From the NCBI RefSeq assembly GCF_002302565.1, contig NZ_CP022382.1, forward strand, positions 319,001 through 383,000: DNA of 64,000 bases, read 5' to 3'. Shown here piece by piece: positions 40,425-50,501 of the stretch; position 1 is the stretch's first letter; the number at the start of each line of letters is the position of its first letter. Made by a program: the position numbers and the translations under genes. The notes beneath the pieces are model-generated. The model saw only the letters and a list, made by a program, of their open reading frames with translations. It was not told where the DNA came from and made no database searches. This stretch comes from Capnocytophaga canimorsus (lineage in GTDB: Bacteria > Bacteroidota > Bacteroidia > Flavobacteriales > Flavobacteriaceae).

Positions 40425-40434
40425 TTCAATAAAT

Positions 40435-41166
40435 ATGAAAATTTTTCTATCCATAGGACTTCTTTTTTTTGCTACACAGCTACTTACTGCTCAAAAACTG
40501 CGCACTGTCATTGGTAAAGTAGTGGTAGCAGGAAATCCGATAGAGAACGTTCATATTCAGAATTTACATACTCAAAAATTTACAGTTACCGATACTAGCG
40601 GATACTTTTCTTTACTTGTAGCTGAAAGTCAAGTGTTACAACTGACCCACGTGGGGCTACAAACAGTTTTTAAAACCATTACTGCCCAAGATATGGACTC
40701 CTTTGCAGGATTCGTGATAGAAATGAAACCGCAAATTACTGAACTAAGTGAAGTAGAGGTCTCTAAATATCAAAAAATTGATGCTAAAGAATTAGGGATT
40801 ATTCAGCACGAGGTTAAAAAGAAATCTTTTGCGGAAAAACGCGTATATAGTGCATCATCATCTGGGGGTGGTTTAATCATTGGTTTAATCAACGCTGTTA
40901 CAGGAAGAACCAAAATGCTCAAAAAAATAGCTCTTAATGAAACTAATTTAGCAATTGCTGATTATATAAAGCTCAATATGAGTGATTTTCTAAAAAAGGA
41001 ACTCAAAATCAATGAAGAACAAATTGATCTTTTGGCTTATTTCGTGATGGAAAAACCCGCTTTTCACCAAGCAGTTCGTAATAAACAGAACGAAAATCTC
41101 CGTTTTATGCTTATTGACGCTTGGCTGGAATACAACAAACTAATTGATGTTGAGGAAGATTTATAA
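40435..41166 (+). CDS. Secreted carboxypeptidase-D-regulatory-like domain protein (paralogue 1)
   Basis: 243 residues with a signal peptide (LSIGLLFFATQLLTAQ, cut near 19). Residues 20-100 form a CarboxypepD_reg-like beta-sandwich (VIGKVVVAGNPIENVHIQN, then TDTSGYFSLLV, LTHVGLQT), the domain that precedes plugs in TonB receptors, but no barrel follows. The remainder is a helical domain shared with the next gene: KYQKIDAKELGIIQHEVKKKSFAEKR and NAVTGR-K-MLKK. The pair probably arose by tandem duplication. Function unknown; likely periplasmic. Confidence 0.78.
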   Translation: MKIFLSIGLLFFATQLLTAQKLRTVIGKVVVAGNPIENVHIQNLHTQKFTVTDTSGYFSLLVAESQVLQLTHVGLQTVFKTITAQDMDSFAGFVIEMKPQITELSEVEVSKYQKIDAKELGIIQHEVKKKSFAEKRVYSASSSGGGLIIGLINAVTGRTKMLKKIALNETNLAIADYIKLNMSDFLKKELKINEEQIDLLAYFVMEKPAFHQAVRNKQNENLRFMLIDAWLEYNKLIDVEEDL

Positions 41167-41170
41167 GCCT

Positions 41171-41908
41171 ATGAAAAACATTTTTATAGCTTTATTTTTG
41201 CTTTTTTCTGTCCTAAAATCGGTGGCTCAAACTGCGGAAATCATTCACGGACAAGTACTTTCGGATACTATTGCGCTTCAAGGAGTTCACATTGAAAATT
41301 TGGAAAATAAAAAAATAGTCTATACCGATGCCGACGGAAATTTTTCTATTCCTGTTCGTGAGGGCAATACCTTAAAAGCAACTCATATCGGGAAAAAGAC
41401 AGTCTTCAGAACCATTACAAAATACGATTTAAAAAGTATTAAAGAGCCCATAACAATTCGTTTAGTCGATGAAATTGAAGAAATTAAAGGCGTAGAAGTT
41501 TCTAAATATCAGAAGATTGACGCCAAAGAAATCGGCATTATACAGCATACACCCATAAAACGAACTTTTGCTGAAAAACGAGAATATGCTAACACTAAAA
41601 TACGAGGCAATTCACTGCTGTCTATCAACATAATAGGACTTATTAATGCCATTACCGGAAAACGGAAAATGTATAAAAAAGAGGTCAAATACGAAAAAAA
41701 TAAAAAAGTTGCCGATTACATCAGAAACCAAATGAGCGATTTCCTATCAAAACAATTAGGATTAAATGCAGAAGAAATTGAAACAATAGCCTATTTGGCT
41801 ATGGAAAAAACAGAATATCATAGTGCGGTTACTTCTAAAAATAATACAAAATTGCAACAATTGTTGGCAAATGATTGGCTAGAGCTACAAACCAATCTTT
41901 CAAAATAA
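41171..41908 (+). CDS. Secreted carboxypeptidase-D-regulatory-like domain protein (paralogue 2)
   Basis: 245 residues from ATG 41171, 4 bp after the first copy. Signal peptide FIALFLLFSVLKSVAQ, then a CarboxypepD_reg-like domain (ETHGQVLSDTIALQGVHIENL-like, TDADGNFSIPV) and the shared helical part with KYQKIDAKEIGIIQHTPIKRTFAEKREY and NAITGKRKMYKKEV. The SKYQKIDAKE block is nearly identical between copies, indicating a conserved function. A start at 41144 would overlap the previous gene and lacks a signal peptide. Confidence 0.78.
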   Translation: MKNIFIALFLLFSVLKSVAQTAEIIHGQVLSDTIALQGVHIENLENKKIVYTDADGNFSIPVREGNTLKATHIGKKTVFRTITKYDLKSIKEPITIRLVDEIEEIKGVEVSKYQKIDAKEIGIIQHTPIKRTFAEKREYANTKIRGNSLLSINIIGLINAITGKRKMYKKEVKYEKNKKVADYIRNQMSDFLSKQLGLNAEEIETIAYLAMEKTEYHSAVTSKNNTKLQQLLANDWLELQTNLSK

Positions 41909-41939
41909 TTCTTAATCTTTCATTTTCAAAAATAAAACT

Positions 41940-43004
41940 ATGGCAGGAAATACATTCGGAACGATATTTAGGCTCACTACTTTTGGCGAGTCGCACGGGG
42001 AGGCTCTTGGCGGAATTATTGATGGCTGTCCAGCAGGGATAAACATTGATTTTGAAGCAATTCAAAAAGAATTATACCGACGAAAACCTGGTCAATCGGC
42101 TATCGTTACTCAACGGAAAGAACCTGACGAAGTACGTTTCCTTTCAGGGATTTTTGAGGGAAAAACAACAGGAACTTCCATAGGTTTTATTATTGAAAAT
42201 ACAAATCAAAAGTCGTACGATTATAGTCATATAAAAGAAGTGTATCGACCAAGTCACGCCGATTATGTTTATCAGCAAAAGTACGGACATCGCGATTATC
42301 GTGGAGGCGGACGAAGTTCAGCTCGTGAAACGGCTTGTCGTGTGGTGGCAGGAGCTATCGCCAAACAAGTTTTGAAAGACATTCGGTTTTCGGCTTATGT
42401 TTCTTCTGTAGGGGAACTTTCTGTAAATAAAGATTATACAGAATTGGATTTGTCTCTAACAGAAACCAATCCTGTTCGTTGTCCTGATTTGCAAATGGCT
42501 TCAAAAATGGAAAATTATATAAAAGAAATCCGAAAGGCAGGGGATACAATAGGCGGAACGATAAGTTGTGTTATCCAGAATGTTCCTGTGGGGCTGGGTG
42601 AACCTGTTTTTGACCGACTTCACGCACAGTTAGGTAAAGCAATGCTTTCTATCAACGCTGTGAAAGGTTTTGAATACGGCAGTGGTTTTGAAGGGACTAA
42701 ACAACGTGGAAGCCAACATAATGATCTTTTCAATCCTAACGGAAGTACACAAACCAATCGTTCTGGCGGAATTCAAGGAGGTATTAGTAACGGAATGGAT
42801 ATTTATTTTAAAGTGGCTTTCAAACCTGTGGCAACTCTTATGCAAATGCAACCTGCTTTAGATTCAGAAGGAAACATCGTGCAAATGCAAGGAAAAGGAC
42901 GTCACGACCCTTGTGTAGTACCACGTGCAGTTCCCATTGTGGAGGCAATGGCTGCAATGGTCATTCTGGATTTTTATTTGATGAATAAAACAACCATAAT
43001 ATAA
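41940..43004 (+). CDS. aroC: Chorismate synthase
   Basis: Last common step of aromatic amino acid synthesis: 5-enolpyruvylshikimate 3-phosphate to chorismate, with reduced FMN. 354 residues with [18 protein letters not shown] at 13, the signature [27 protein letters not shown] near 102-128, and [21 protein letters not shown] near 242. Length is typical. A MATE transporter follows 16 bp later. Confidence 0.97.
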   Translation: MAGNTFGTIFRLTTFGESHGEALGGIIDGCPAGINIDFEAIQKELYRRKPGQSAIVTQRKEPDEVRFLSGIFEGKTTGTSIGFIIENTNQKSYDYSHIKEVYRPSHADYVYQQKYGHRDYRGGGRSSARETACRVVAGAIAKQVLKDIRFSAYVSSVGELSVNKDYTELDLSLTETNPVRCPDLQMASKMENYIKEIRKAGDTIGGTISCVIQNVPVGLGEPVFDRLHAQLGKAMLSINAVKGFEYGSGFEGTKQRGSQHNDLFNPNGSTQTNRSGGIQGGISNGMDIYFKVAFKPVATLMQMQPALDSEGNIVQMQGKGRHDPCVVPRAVPIVEAMAAMVILDFYLMNKTTII

Positions 43005-43020
43005 CAACAAAACAAGAAAA

Positions 43021-44403
43021 ATGCTTTTTTATCATAATATTTCGAATTATACCCGAGAGTTTAAACATAATTTCAAACTGGCTTTCCCTGTAATTTTAGG
43101 AATGCTCGGACATACTTTCGTAGGTTTTGTGGATAATGTTATGGTAGGCAAATTAGGAACTGCCGAACTGGCAGCCGTAGCCTTGGGGAATAGCATTGTT
43201 TTTGTTGCAATGTCTTTTGGTATTGGTTTCTCAACTGCTTTTACACCTTTGGTAGCGGAGGCAGATAGCGTAAAAAATCATTCTGAAGTAAAATCGATTT
43301 TAAAACATAGTATTCTCATTAGTAGTGTCCTTGCTTTGTTTCTTTTCGGATTATTATTTCTTTCTGGTCCGTTAATGCATTGGCTCAAACAACCACAAGA
43401 AGTAGTTGCTTTGGCAGTGCCTTACACTAATTTGGTAGCTTTCTCGCTAATTCCTTTAGTGTTTTTTTCTTCCTTAAAACAATTTACTGACGGATTATCG
43501 CTTACTCGATATCCTATGTATGTAACATTGGTAGGAAATTTGGTAAATATTTTACTGAATTATATCTTTATTTATGGCAATTTTGGTTTTCCTGCCTTAG
43601 GAATTATCGGAGCGGGAATTGGTACCTTGGTCTCTCGTTTGATGATGCCCATTCTGCTTTGGTTCATTCTCTTAAGACTTAAAAAAACAAAAGATTTAAT
43701 ACGCAATTTGAATTGGAAAAATATTGAGCGGTTTAAAATACGAAAAATAACAAATTTAGGAGTTCCCTCAGGAATGCAAATGGTTTTCGAAGTAGGTATT
43801 TTTACTGCTGCTATTTGGATTAGCGGTGTTTTGGGTAAAAATCCTCAAGCAGCAAATCAAGTTGCTTTGAATTTATCAAGTATGACTTTTATGGTGGCTT
43901 CAGGGTTGAGTGTAGCAGCAATGATTCGTGTGGGAAATCAGCGTGGATTACGTGATTTTGCTAATTTACGACGCATTGCACTTTCAGTTTTTTTGTTAGT
44001 TTTTTTCACTCAAACTTGTTTTGCTTCGTTTTTTGCTTTGTTTAGACATTGGCTTCCTACGCTGTATTTAGATATGAATGATATTGTAAATCAATCGGAT
44101 AACCTTGAAGTGATTTCTGAAGCGGCTAAACTTCTACTCATAGCTGCCATTTTTCAAATTTCCGACGGATTGCAAGTAGCGGCTTTAGGAGCGTTACGAG
44201 GATTACAAGACGTTAAAAAACCGATGTATATTACTTTTGTCGCCTACTGGGTAATCAGTTTTCCAATTTCCTATATTTTAGGATTGCACACCCCTTTAGG
44301 AGGAATGGGAATTTGGATAGGACTTCTATTGGGGCTTACCATTGCTGCCATTTGGTTATTATGGCGCTTTCATAAAATTACTTTAAAAATGATAAATAAC
44401 TGA
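43021..44403 (+). CDS. MATE-family multidrug/metabolite efflux transporter
   Basis: 460 residues with about 12 membrane helices in two homologous halves (NFKLAFPVILGMLGHTFVGFVDNVMVGKLG at the start; GVPSGMQMVFEVGIFTAAIWISGVLG opening the second half). The N-terminal half has the typical MVGKLGTAELAAVALGNS motif. Family members exchange sodium ions or protons for cationic drugs or metabolites. No regulator is adjacent. It lies 16 bp after aroC and may be cotranscribed. Confidence 0.92.
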   Translation: MLFYHNISNYTREFKHNFKLAFPVILGMLGHTFVGFVDNVMVGKLGTAELAAVALGNSIVFVAMSFGIGFSTAFTPLVAEADSVKNHSEVKSILKHSILISSVLALFLFGLLFLSGPLMHWLKQPQEVVALAVPYTNLVAFSLIPLVFFSSLKQFTDGLSLTRYPMYVTLVGNLVNILLNYIFIYGNFGFPALGIIGAGIGTLVSRLMMPILLWFILLRLKKTKDLIRNLNWKNIERFKIRKITNLGVPSGMQMVFEVGIFTAAIWISGVLGKNPQAANQVALNLSSMTFMVASGLSVAAMIRVGNQRGLRDFANLRRIALSVFLLVFFTQTCFASFFALFRHWLPTLYLDMNDIVNQSDNLEVISEAAKLLLIAAIFQISDGLQVAALGALRGLQDVKKPMYITFVAYWVISFPISYILGLHTPLGGMGIWIGLLLGLTIAAIWLLWRFHKITLKMINN

Positions 44404-44635
44404 CTCATAGTATTTATCACTTAAATAGACAAAGATATATTATGAGAAATAGATTAAAAAATTGAACTTATAAAATCTGACTTAAAAATATTTAAAAAAA
44501 TTAGTTTATTTCTGTCTTTTTTATTACTTTGCTCTTTTTATTTTAGGAATGAAACTACTGACAAGTTTTCTTTAAGGAAAACTTAGGTATGATTTTTGAT
44601 TACATATTATCCAAAAGATTTGTAAGATCACTACT

Positions 44636-47179
44636 ATGAGCGAAAATTTTTCACCAAGAGTTAAAAGAATTATCACATTCAGTCACGAAGAAGCTAAACG
44701 ATTAGGTAGCCCATTTATTGGTACAGAACACTTTGTGGTAGCTATCCTTCACGAAGGATCAGGGAAGGCGTTCGAAATTTTGAAAGCGTTAAATATTGAT
44801 TTTATTCTGTTAAAACAACGCATTGATACCCTTATTTCCGTTGCCGAAGGAGCAGCTTTCAGCTCCCCCACCCCTGCCCTTACGATGCAAGCACAACGAG
44901 CTATACAAACTACATTTTTGGAAACCAAGCGTTCACAAGATAGTATCGTAAATTCTGGACATCTGTTACTGAGTATTTTACGTAATGAAAACGACCCAAC
45001 AACAAAAATATTCAAAAAACTGAACGTAGATTACGAAAATGCAAAAGAAGTGTTGAGTTCACATAAAAATCTTGATTCAGATGCCTTTAATGTTGATATG
45101 TCAAAAGATTTTGAAGATGAACCTCAAGACGATTTTTTAGAGCGCCCAAAAGGGGAAAATATTCCACCTTCTGGCTCCAATAAGGGAGGGCAACGAAAAA
45201 TGACCGTCCTTGATAATTTCGGTAGAGATTTGACTTATTTGGCTGAACAAGGCAAGTTAGACCCCGTTATTGGTAGAGATAAGGAAATTGAACGAGTTTC
45301 ACAAATTTTAAGTCGTCGCAAAAAAAACAATCCTTTGCTAATTGGAGAACCCGGAGTGGGAAAAAGTGCCATCGCTGAAGGACTTGCATTGCGTATTTTT
45401 CAAAAGAAAGTTTCACGTATCCTGTACAATAAACGTGTGGTTTCGTTAGATTTAGCTTCATTGGTTGCCGGAACCAAATACCGAGGGCAGTTCGAAGAAC
45501 GTATGAAAGCCATAATGAATGAATTGGAAAAAAATGATGATATCATTTTATTCATCGACGAAATTCATACCATTGTAGGAGCAGGTGGAGCTGCAGGTAG
45601 CTTAGATGCTTCAAATATGTTCAAACCCGCATTGGCACGTGGTGAAATTCAGTGTATTGGAGCAACCACCTTGGATGAATATCGACAATCTATCGAAAAA
45701 GATGGTGCTTTAGAGCGTCGTTTCCAAAAGGTAATTGTAGAACCTACTTCCGTAGAAGAAACTATTGAAATTCTTCATAATATCAAAAAGAAATATGAGG
45801 ATCACCATAGCGTTACCTATACCGATGCTGCTATTGAGGCTTGTGTTAAGCTAACGAATCGATACTTAACCGATCGCTTTCTGCCCGACAAAGCTTTAGA
45901 TGCTTTAGATGAAGCAGGTTCGCGAATCCACATTACTGAAATGAAAGTTCCTAAGGAGATTTTAGAGCTTGAATCTCAATTAGAAAACATTACCAAAGAA
46001 AAAAATCTTGCCGTTTCCAAGCAACAATTTGAAGAAGCTGCCAGATTACGTGATTCTGAAAAAAACTTAGAAAAATCGTTAGGTGACGCCCATAAAAAAT
46101 GGGAAGAGTATGTTAAGGAGCATCGTGATGAAGTAACAGAAGACCATATTGCCGATGTGGTTTCAATGATGAGTGGCATTCCAGTGAATCGTATTGCTCA
46201 AACCGAAATGAATAAATTAGCCACTTTAGGCGAAACCATTAAAGGAAAAATTATTGGGCAAGATGCAGCTGTTGAAAAAGTGATAAAAGCCATCAAGCGT
46301 AATCGTACTGGTCTGAAAGACCCGAACAAACCTATTGGTTCATTTATTTTTTTGGGACAAACTGGCGTGGGGAAAACCCAACTAGCGAAAGTATTAGCTA
46401 AGGAATTATTTGACTCCGAAGAGGCTATGATACGCATTGATATGAGCGAATATATGGAAAAATTTTCAACCACAAGGCTAATCGGTGCACCTCCAGGATA
46501 TGTAGGTTACGAAGAAGGTGGTCAACTTACCGAAAAAGTACGCCGAAAACCTTACTCGGTAGTGCTTTTGGACGAAATTGAAAAGGCACATCCTGATGTA
46601 TTTAATATGCTTTTACAAGTGCTTGACGATGGCTTCTTGACCGACAGTTTAGGGAGAAAAATTGATTTTAGAAACTGCATCATTATTATGACTTCCAACA
46701 TTGGTGCGCGTCAGCTCAAAGACTTTGGGCAAGGCATCGGTTTTGGAACTGCTGCAAAAACAAATCAAGCCGAAGCGCACGAAAAATCGGTCATTGAAAA
46801 TGCTTTGAAAAAAGCTTTCGCTCCCGAGTTCTTAAATCGTATTGATGATGTAATTATCTTCAATCCATTGGATAAAGAAGATATTTTCCGAATCATTGAT
46901 ATTGAGTTAAATAAACTATATATTCGTATCAAGGAATTGGGCTACCAAATTAAATTGAGCCAGAAAGCTCGAGAATTTATAGCCGAGAAAGGATACGACC
47001 GTCAGTACGGGGCACGTCCTTTGAAAAGAGCAATTCAAAAATATGTAGAAGACCTTTTGGCGGAAGAAATTGTAGCGAGTAAAATCAAAGAGGGTGATGG
47101 TATTTATTTTGACGTTGATTCTAATAATGAATCTTTAATTATCAATATTTTAAACTCTAAATTGGACTCACTGAGCTAA
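44636..47179 (+). CDS. clpC: ATP-dependent chaperone/protease subunit ClpC
   Basis: AAA+ unfoldase that feeds substrates to ClpP. 847 residues: N-terminal Clp_N repeats ([23 protein letters not shown]), AAA-1 with Walker [18 protein letters not shown] near 236, Walker [10 protein letters not shown], an M-domain with UVR-like [33 protein letters not shown] near 450, AAA-2 with [18 protein letters not shown] near 575, and ESEYME... SMSEYMEKF. The short M-domain marks ClpC rather than ClpB. A long inverted repeat terminator follows. Confidence 0.95.
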   Translation: MSENFSPRVKRIITFSHEEAKRLGSPFIGTEHFVVAILHEGSGKAFEILKALNIDFILLKQRIDTLISVAEGAAFSSPTPALTMQAQRAIQTTFLETKRSQDSIVNSGHLLLSILRNENDPTTKIFKKLNVDYENAKEVLSSHKNLDSDAFNVDMSKDFEDEPQDDFLERPKGENIPPSGSNKGGQRKMTVLDNFGRDLTYLAEQGKLDPVIGRDKEIERVSQILSRRKKNNPLLIGEPGVGKSAIAEGLALRIFQKKVSRILYNKRVVSLDLASLVAGTKYRGQFEERMKAIMNELEKNDDIILFIDEIHTIVGAGGAAGSLDASNMFKPALARGEIQCIGATTLDEYRQSIEKDGALERRFQKVIVEPTSVEETIEILHNIKKKYEDHHSVTYTDAAIEACVKLTNRYLTDRFLPDKALDALDEAGSRIHITEMKVPKEILELESQLENITKEKNLAVSKQQFEEAARLRDSEKNLEKSLGDAHKKWEEYVKEHRDEVTEDHIADVVSMMSGIPVNRIAQTEMNKLATLGETIKGKIIGQDAAVEKVIKAIKRNRTGLKDPNKPIGSFIFLGQTGVGKTQLAKVLAKELFDSEEAMIRIDMSEYMEKFSTTRLIGAPPGYVGYEEGGQLTEKVRRKPYSVVLLDEIEKAHPDVFNMLLQVLDDGFLTDSLGRKIDFRNCIIIMTSNIGARQLKDFGQGIGFGTAAKTNQAEAHEKSVIENALKKAFAPEFLNRIDDVIIFNPLDKEDIFRIIDIELNKLYIRIKELGYQIKLSQKAREFIAEKGYDRQYGARPLKRAIQKYVEDLLAEEIVASKIKEGDGIYFDVDSNNESLIINILNSKLDSLS

Positions 47180-47198
47180 TTTTTTAATCATCTTTATA

Positions 47199-47248
47199 AA
47201 ATGCTGACATAAAGCAATTGATTTAAAATCAAGTTTATGTCAGCATTT
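47199..47248 (+). terminator. Long hairpin after clpC
   Basis: AAATGCTGACATAAA (47199-47213) and TTTATGTCAGCATTT (47234-47248) form a perfect 15-bp stem; the 20-nt loop holds a second small palindrome TTGATTTAAAATCAA. A T-run is weak, but the stem is very stable. Confidence 0.7.
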
Positions 47249-47271
47249 CTCAAAATTGTAAACTATCTTCT

Positions 47272-47895
47272 ATGCGAAATACGTTATTAGGCATATTTTT
47301 GTTAATGGTAATTTTATTTACCTCTTGTGCAGAACGTTACACAACACGAAAGCGTATTGCCAAAAGGAGTAATTCTACTGAAAATGTAGTCATCGAAAAC
47401 AGAAAGAAGCCTCAAGAACCCGAAAAAAAATCAGTAACCTTACCCTCTGATCCGAATACTGATTTTAGTAATAAAAGTGTTTCAAATACCGTCAATTCCA
47501 ATAAATATACTAACGAAAAGCAACAAGTAGTTATTGATACTGCCCTTTCTTTTTTAGGAACGCCTTATCGTTACGGTGGAACTACTCGTAAGGGAATGGA
47601 CTGTTCTGCTTTGGTAGGCACTTCATTTGAAGCGGTAAATATCAGTTTAAATCGTTCTTCGCACGAAATGGCAAAACAAGGCGAAGACGTAGATTTAGAC
47701 CAAGTCATCGTTGGGGATTTACTGTTTTTTGTTACTGGAAAATCCAAACGTATATCACACGTAGGTATTGTGGTTGAGCATATTACAGAAATCAAATTTA
47801 TACACGCCTCCACTTCACGTGGAGTAATTATATCTTCATTAAATGAAGGATATTGGAGTAAAGCCTACCGAAAAGCTAAAAGAGTACTTATGTGA
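47272..47895 (+). CDS. NlpC/P60 (C40) peptidoglycan hydrolase lipoprotein
   Basis: 207 residues with lipoprotein signal LLMVILFTSC (Cys near 20), a charged linker, and a C-terminal NlpC/P60 domain. The cysteine catalytic site is MDCSALVGTSF near residue 111, then His in HVGIVVEH near 163 and HASTSRG near 177. It cuts stem-peptide bonds in the periplasm. Its end overlaps the comEC start (ATG inside the stop region), so the genes are coupled. Confidence 0.9.
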   Translation: MRNTLLGIFLLMVILFTSCAERYTTRKRIAKRSNSTENVVIENRKKPQEPEKKSVTLPSDPNTDFSNKSVSNTVNSNKYTNEKQQVVIDTALSFLGTPYRYGGTTRKGMDCSALVGTSFEAVNISLNRSSHEMAKQGEDVDLDQVIVGDLLFFVTGKSKRISHVGIVVEHITEIKFIHASTSRGVIISSLNEGYWSKAYRKAKRVLM

Positions 47896-49907
47896 GATTT
47901 GTAAATAATGCCATATTACTGATTCTCATAGGGTTTATTATTGGAATTTTAAGCTCTGAATGGATATTTCTCTCGTGGCAACAACTGCTTATTATAGGAG
48001 GTATCTTACTCATAACCATTGCATTTCATTTATATTTAGCTTCACGAAAACTTTTTTTTCGCCAAGGATATTCCCTACACGTATTTTTTGCATCGATTTT
48101 TGTGGGATTTTTGACATCGTTTTTACATAATCCCTCTCAAAAAAGTACGCATTATATTCATCATTTGAAAGAAAATGAATACTATACTTTTTTGGGAAAC
48201 ATTGCAGAGCAGGTCTCTGTTTCGGAGTATGGAACAACATATCGCGTACATCTTTTTAGAGCAGATGACCAAAAAATATCAGGAGATGTACTCTGTATTT
48301 TTCGTAAAGAGAATTCTTTAGAAAAGGAAGTAACTCAGGGTAAAACTATTGCTTTCATAGGAAAAACTTCAAAATTTGCGACAATAAAAAATCCGAATCA
48401 GTTTGATTATAAGCAATATATGCAGCAAAGGGGAATTTTTTGGCGAGTAGAACCCATAAATTTCAAATTTCTTGAAACATCATCAGTACATACCATTAAA
48501 AATTTAGCTGAAAAATCAAGACGATTTTTGTCAAATAAATTGGATAAAACTCAATTTTCAAATCAAAGTAAAGCGCTATTAAAGGCATTGCTTTTAGGTA
48601 ATCGTTCAACATTAGATGACTTTCTTTACCAGTCATTTATTGATTCTGGAACGGTTCATTTATTGGCAATTTCAGGGCTTCACGTAGGGGTTATCGTAGC
48701 CATTTTGCTTTTCTTTATCGGAAAACTTCCTAACCGTAATGGTTGGAAAATCATTCGCTTTTTATTACTCTTGAGCGGACTATGGAGCTTTGCTTTTTTA
48801 ACAGGGCTGTCAGCTTCAGTGATGCGCGCCGTTACAATGTTTAGCTTTGTGGGAGTTGGGCTTTTACTACAAAAACAACAAGGCCGCTTCGATGCGCTAA
48901 TGCTCTCAATGCTATTTTTATTGATGATTCGCCCGAATTTTCTATTTGATGTAGGCTTTCAACTCAGTTATGCTGCTGTTTTCTCCATATTGGCTTTCTT
49001 TCCAATATTAAATTGTATTGAATTCAAAAACAAATTGCTAGCTTACTTTTGGAAACTTTTTGCTTTAGGAGCTACAGCACAACTTGGGGTCCTTCCTTTC
49101 AGTTTATATTATTTTCATCAATTCCCGATTTTGTTTTTCGTAGGTAACCTATTTATGGTACCTTTACTATTCCCTATTTTGGTATTAGGATTTCTATCGC
49201 TATTTTTAGCAGTATTTAATTTACTCCCCAATTTTGTGGTTTTTAGCTTAGAATTATTGTTAGAGGCAATGCTTTTTACCGCGAAAACAGTTGCCTCACA
49301 AGAAAAATTCATCTTTAGAGATATTTATTTTGACCATTATATGTTGTTTTGTTCGGTAGCTATTATTTTCATCTTTTTAATTTGGTTAGAAGTCCGAAAA
49401 GCTAAATATCTGAAAATTCTATTATGTTTTGTTTTGGTTTTTCAATTTACCTTATTCTACGCGAAGTATCAAGCGCAAACCGACCAAAAAACGTACGTAT
49501 TTCACACCCCTAAAAACACCCTCATAGGCGTAAGAAATGGAAAACAACTAACGGTATATCAAAAACATAAAAACTCTGAAAAGTCCATATCCGCATACAT
49601 AAAAAATTCAGGAGTCAATCGTGTGAATTCTAAAAGCATTCCTTCCCTTTTAGAAATTCAAAAACACCGATTGCTAATTATCGACAGTTTAGGGGTTTAT
49701 CCTAAAAGTGATAAAGTTGATTTTGTTCTGTTATCTAATTCACCCAAAATCAATTTAGAACGTATGCTAAGAGCTACAAACCCCACTTGGGTAATTGCTG
49801 ATGGTAGTAATTTTCCTTGGTTAGCTTCAAATTGGGAAAGAACTTGTAAAAAATTAAACATTCAATTTCACAACACTTCAAAATCAGGGAGTTTTTTAAT
49901 TGATTAA
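47892..49907 (+). CDS. comEC: ComEC/Rec2-family DNA uptake channel
   Basis: 671 residues: an N-terminal OB-like extracellular segment (DUF4131) after two membrane helices, then the Competence multi-helix domain with LAISGLHVGVIVAILLFF near 255 and SASVMRAVTMF near 303. The C-terminal stretch is only about 150 residues and lacks the HxHxDH metal motif of the metallo-beta-lactamase domain in classic ComEC, a reduced form seen in other Bacteroidota. It would carry single-stranded DNA across the inner membrane in natural transformation. It overlaps the upstream NlpC/P60 gene by ATGTGA. Confidence 0.85.
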   Translation: MRFVNNAILLILIGFIIGILSSEWIFLSWQQLLIIGGILLITIAFHLYLASRKLFFRQGYSLHVFFASIFVGFLTSFLHNPSQKSTHYIHHLKENEYYTFLGNIAEQVSVSEYGTTYRVHLFRADDQKISGDVLCIFRKENSLEKEVTQGKTIAFIGKTSKFATIKNPNQFDYKQYMQQRGIFWRVEPINFKFLETSSVHTIKNLAEKSRRFLSNKLDKTQFSNQSKALLKALLLGNRSTLDDFLYQSFIDSGTVHLLAISGLHVGVIVAILLFFIGKLPNRNGWKIIRFLLLLSGLWSFAFLTGLSASVMRAVTMFSFVGVGLLLQKQQGRFDALMLSMLFLLMIRPNFLFDVGFQLSYAAVFSILAFFPILNCIEFKNKLLAYFWKLFALGATAQLGVLPFSLYYFHQFPILFFVGNLFMVPLLFPILVLGFLSLFLAVFNLLPNFVVFSLELLLEAMLFTAKTVASQEKFIFRDIYFDHYMLFCSVAIIFIFLIWLEVRKAKYLKILLCFVLVFQFTLFYAKYQAQTDQKTYVFHTPKNTLIGVRNGKQLTVYQKHKNSEKSISAYIKNSGVNRVNSKSIPSLLEIQKHRLLIIDSLGVYPKSDKVDFVLLSNSPKINLERMLRATNPTWVIADGSNFPWLASNWERTCKKLNIQFHNTSKSGSFLID

Positions 49908-50001
49908 CATATAATCGAAAAATGTTTTCTTATAATTTACATTTTCATATTCCCTTTAAAGGAGTAATAGTAATGCCCCATTATTTTGTATTAACCGATA
50001 T

Positions 50002-50463
50002 TCAGCTAACGAGAGAAAGTATTTGTTGGGTATGATTTTTAGTTTGTACTTTATCAATGATGTGAGTTATTTGATGATTTTCATCTATGATGAAAGTTTT
50101 ACGATGTATGCCATCAAAGACTTTTCCCATAAATTTTTTTTGTCCCCACACTCCAAAAAGTTCAATAATTTCACGGTTTTCATCGGCTATAAGAGGAAAA
50201 GGCAATTGATTTTTTTCAGCAAAATTGAGCTGTCTTTTTACCGAATCGGCACTTATTCCGAGTAAGAAAAAACCTTGTTTTTTTAGTATTTCGTGTCCGT
50301 CTCTAAGGTTACAAACCTCAGCAGTGCACCCTGGAGTACTCGCCTTGGGATAAAAGAAAATAATTCCTTTACGTTGTTTGTAATCCGATAGTTTTATCGG
50401 ATTTCCGTTTTGATCAATCCCTGAAAAGTCAGGAATTACCTCTCCTATTTGCAGTGATTTCAT
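50002..50463 (-). CDS. bcp: Thioredoxin-dependent thiol peroxidase, Bcp-type peroxiredoxin
   Basis: Reduces hydroperoxides. 153 residues with the peroxidatic Cys in YPKASTPGCTAEVCNLRD near residue 46 (CP in PGCT, CR five positions later in EVC), as in atypical 2-Cys Bcp enzymes. It starts IGEVIPDFSGIDQNGNPIKLSDY. Convergent with comEC and divergent from nth, whose start is within 40 bp. Confidence 0.93.
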   Translation of the reverse strand: MKSLQIGEVIPDFSGIDQNGNPIKLSDYKQRKGIIFFYPKASTPGCTAEVCNLRDGHEILKKQGFFLLGISADSVKRQLNFAEKNQLPFPLIADENREIIELFGVWGQKKFMGKVFDGIHRKTFIIDENHQITHIIDKVQTKNHTQQILSLVS

Positions 50464-50501
50464 TTTTTTTGATTTATTTTGCAGACAAAATTACAAAAGA
50501 A

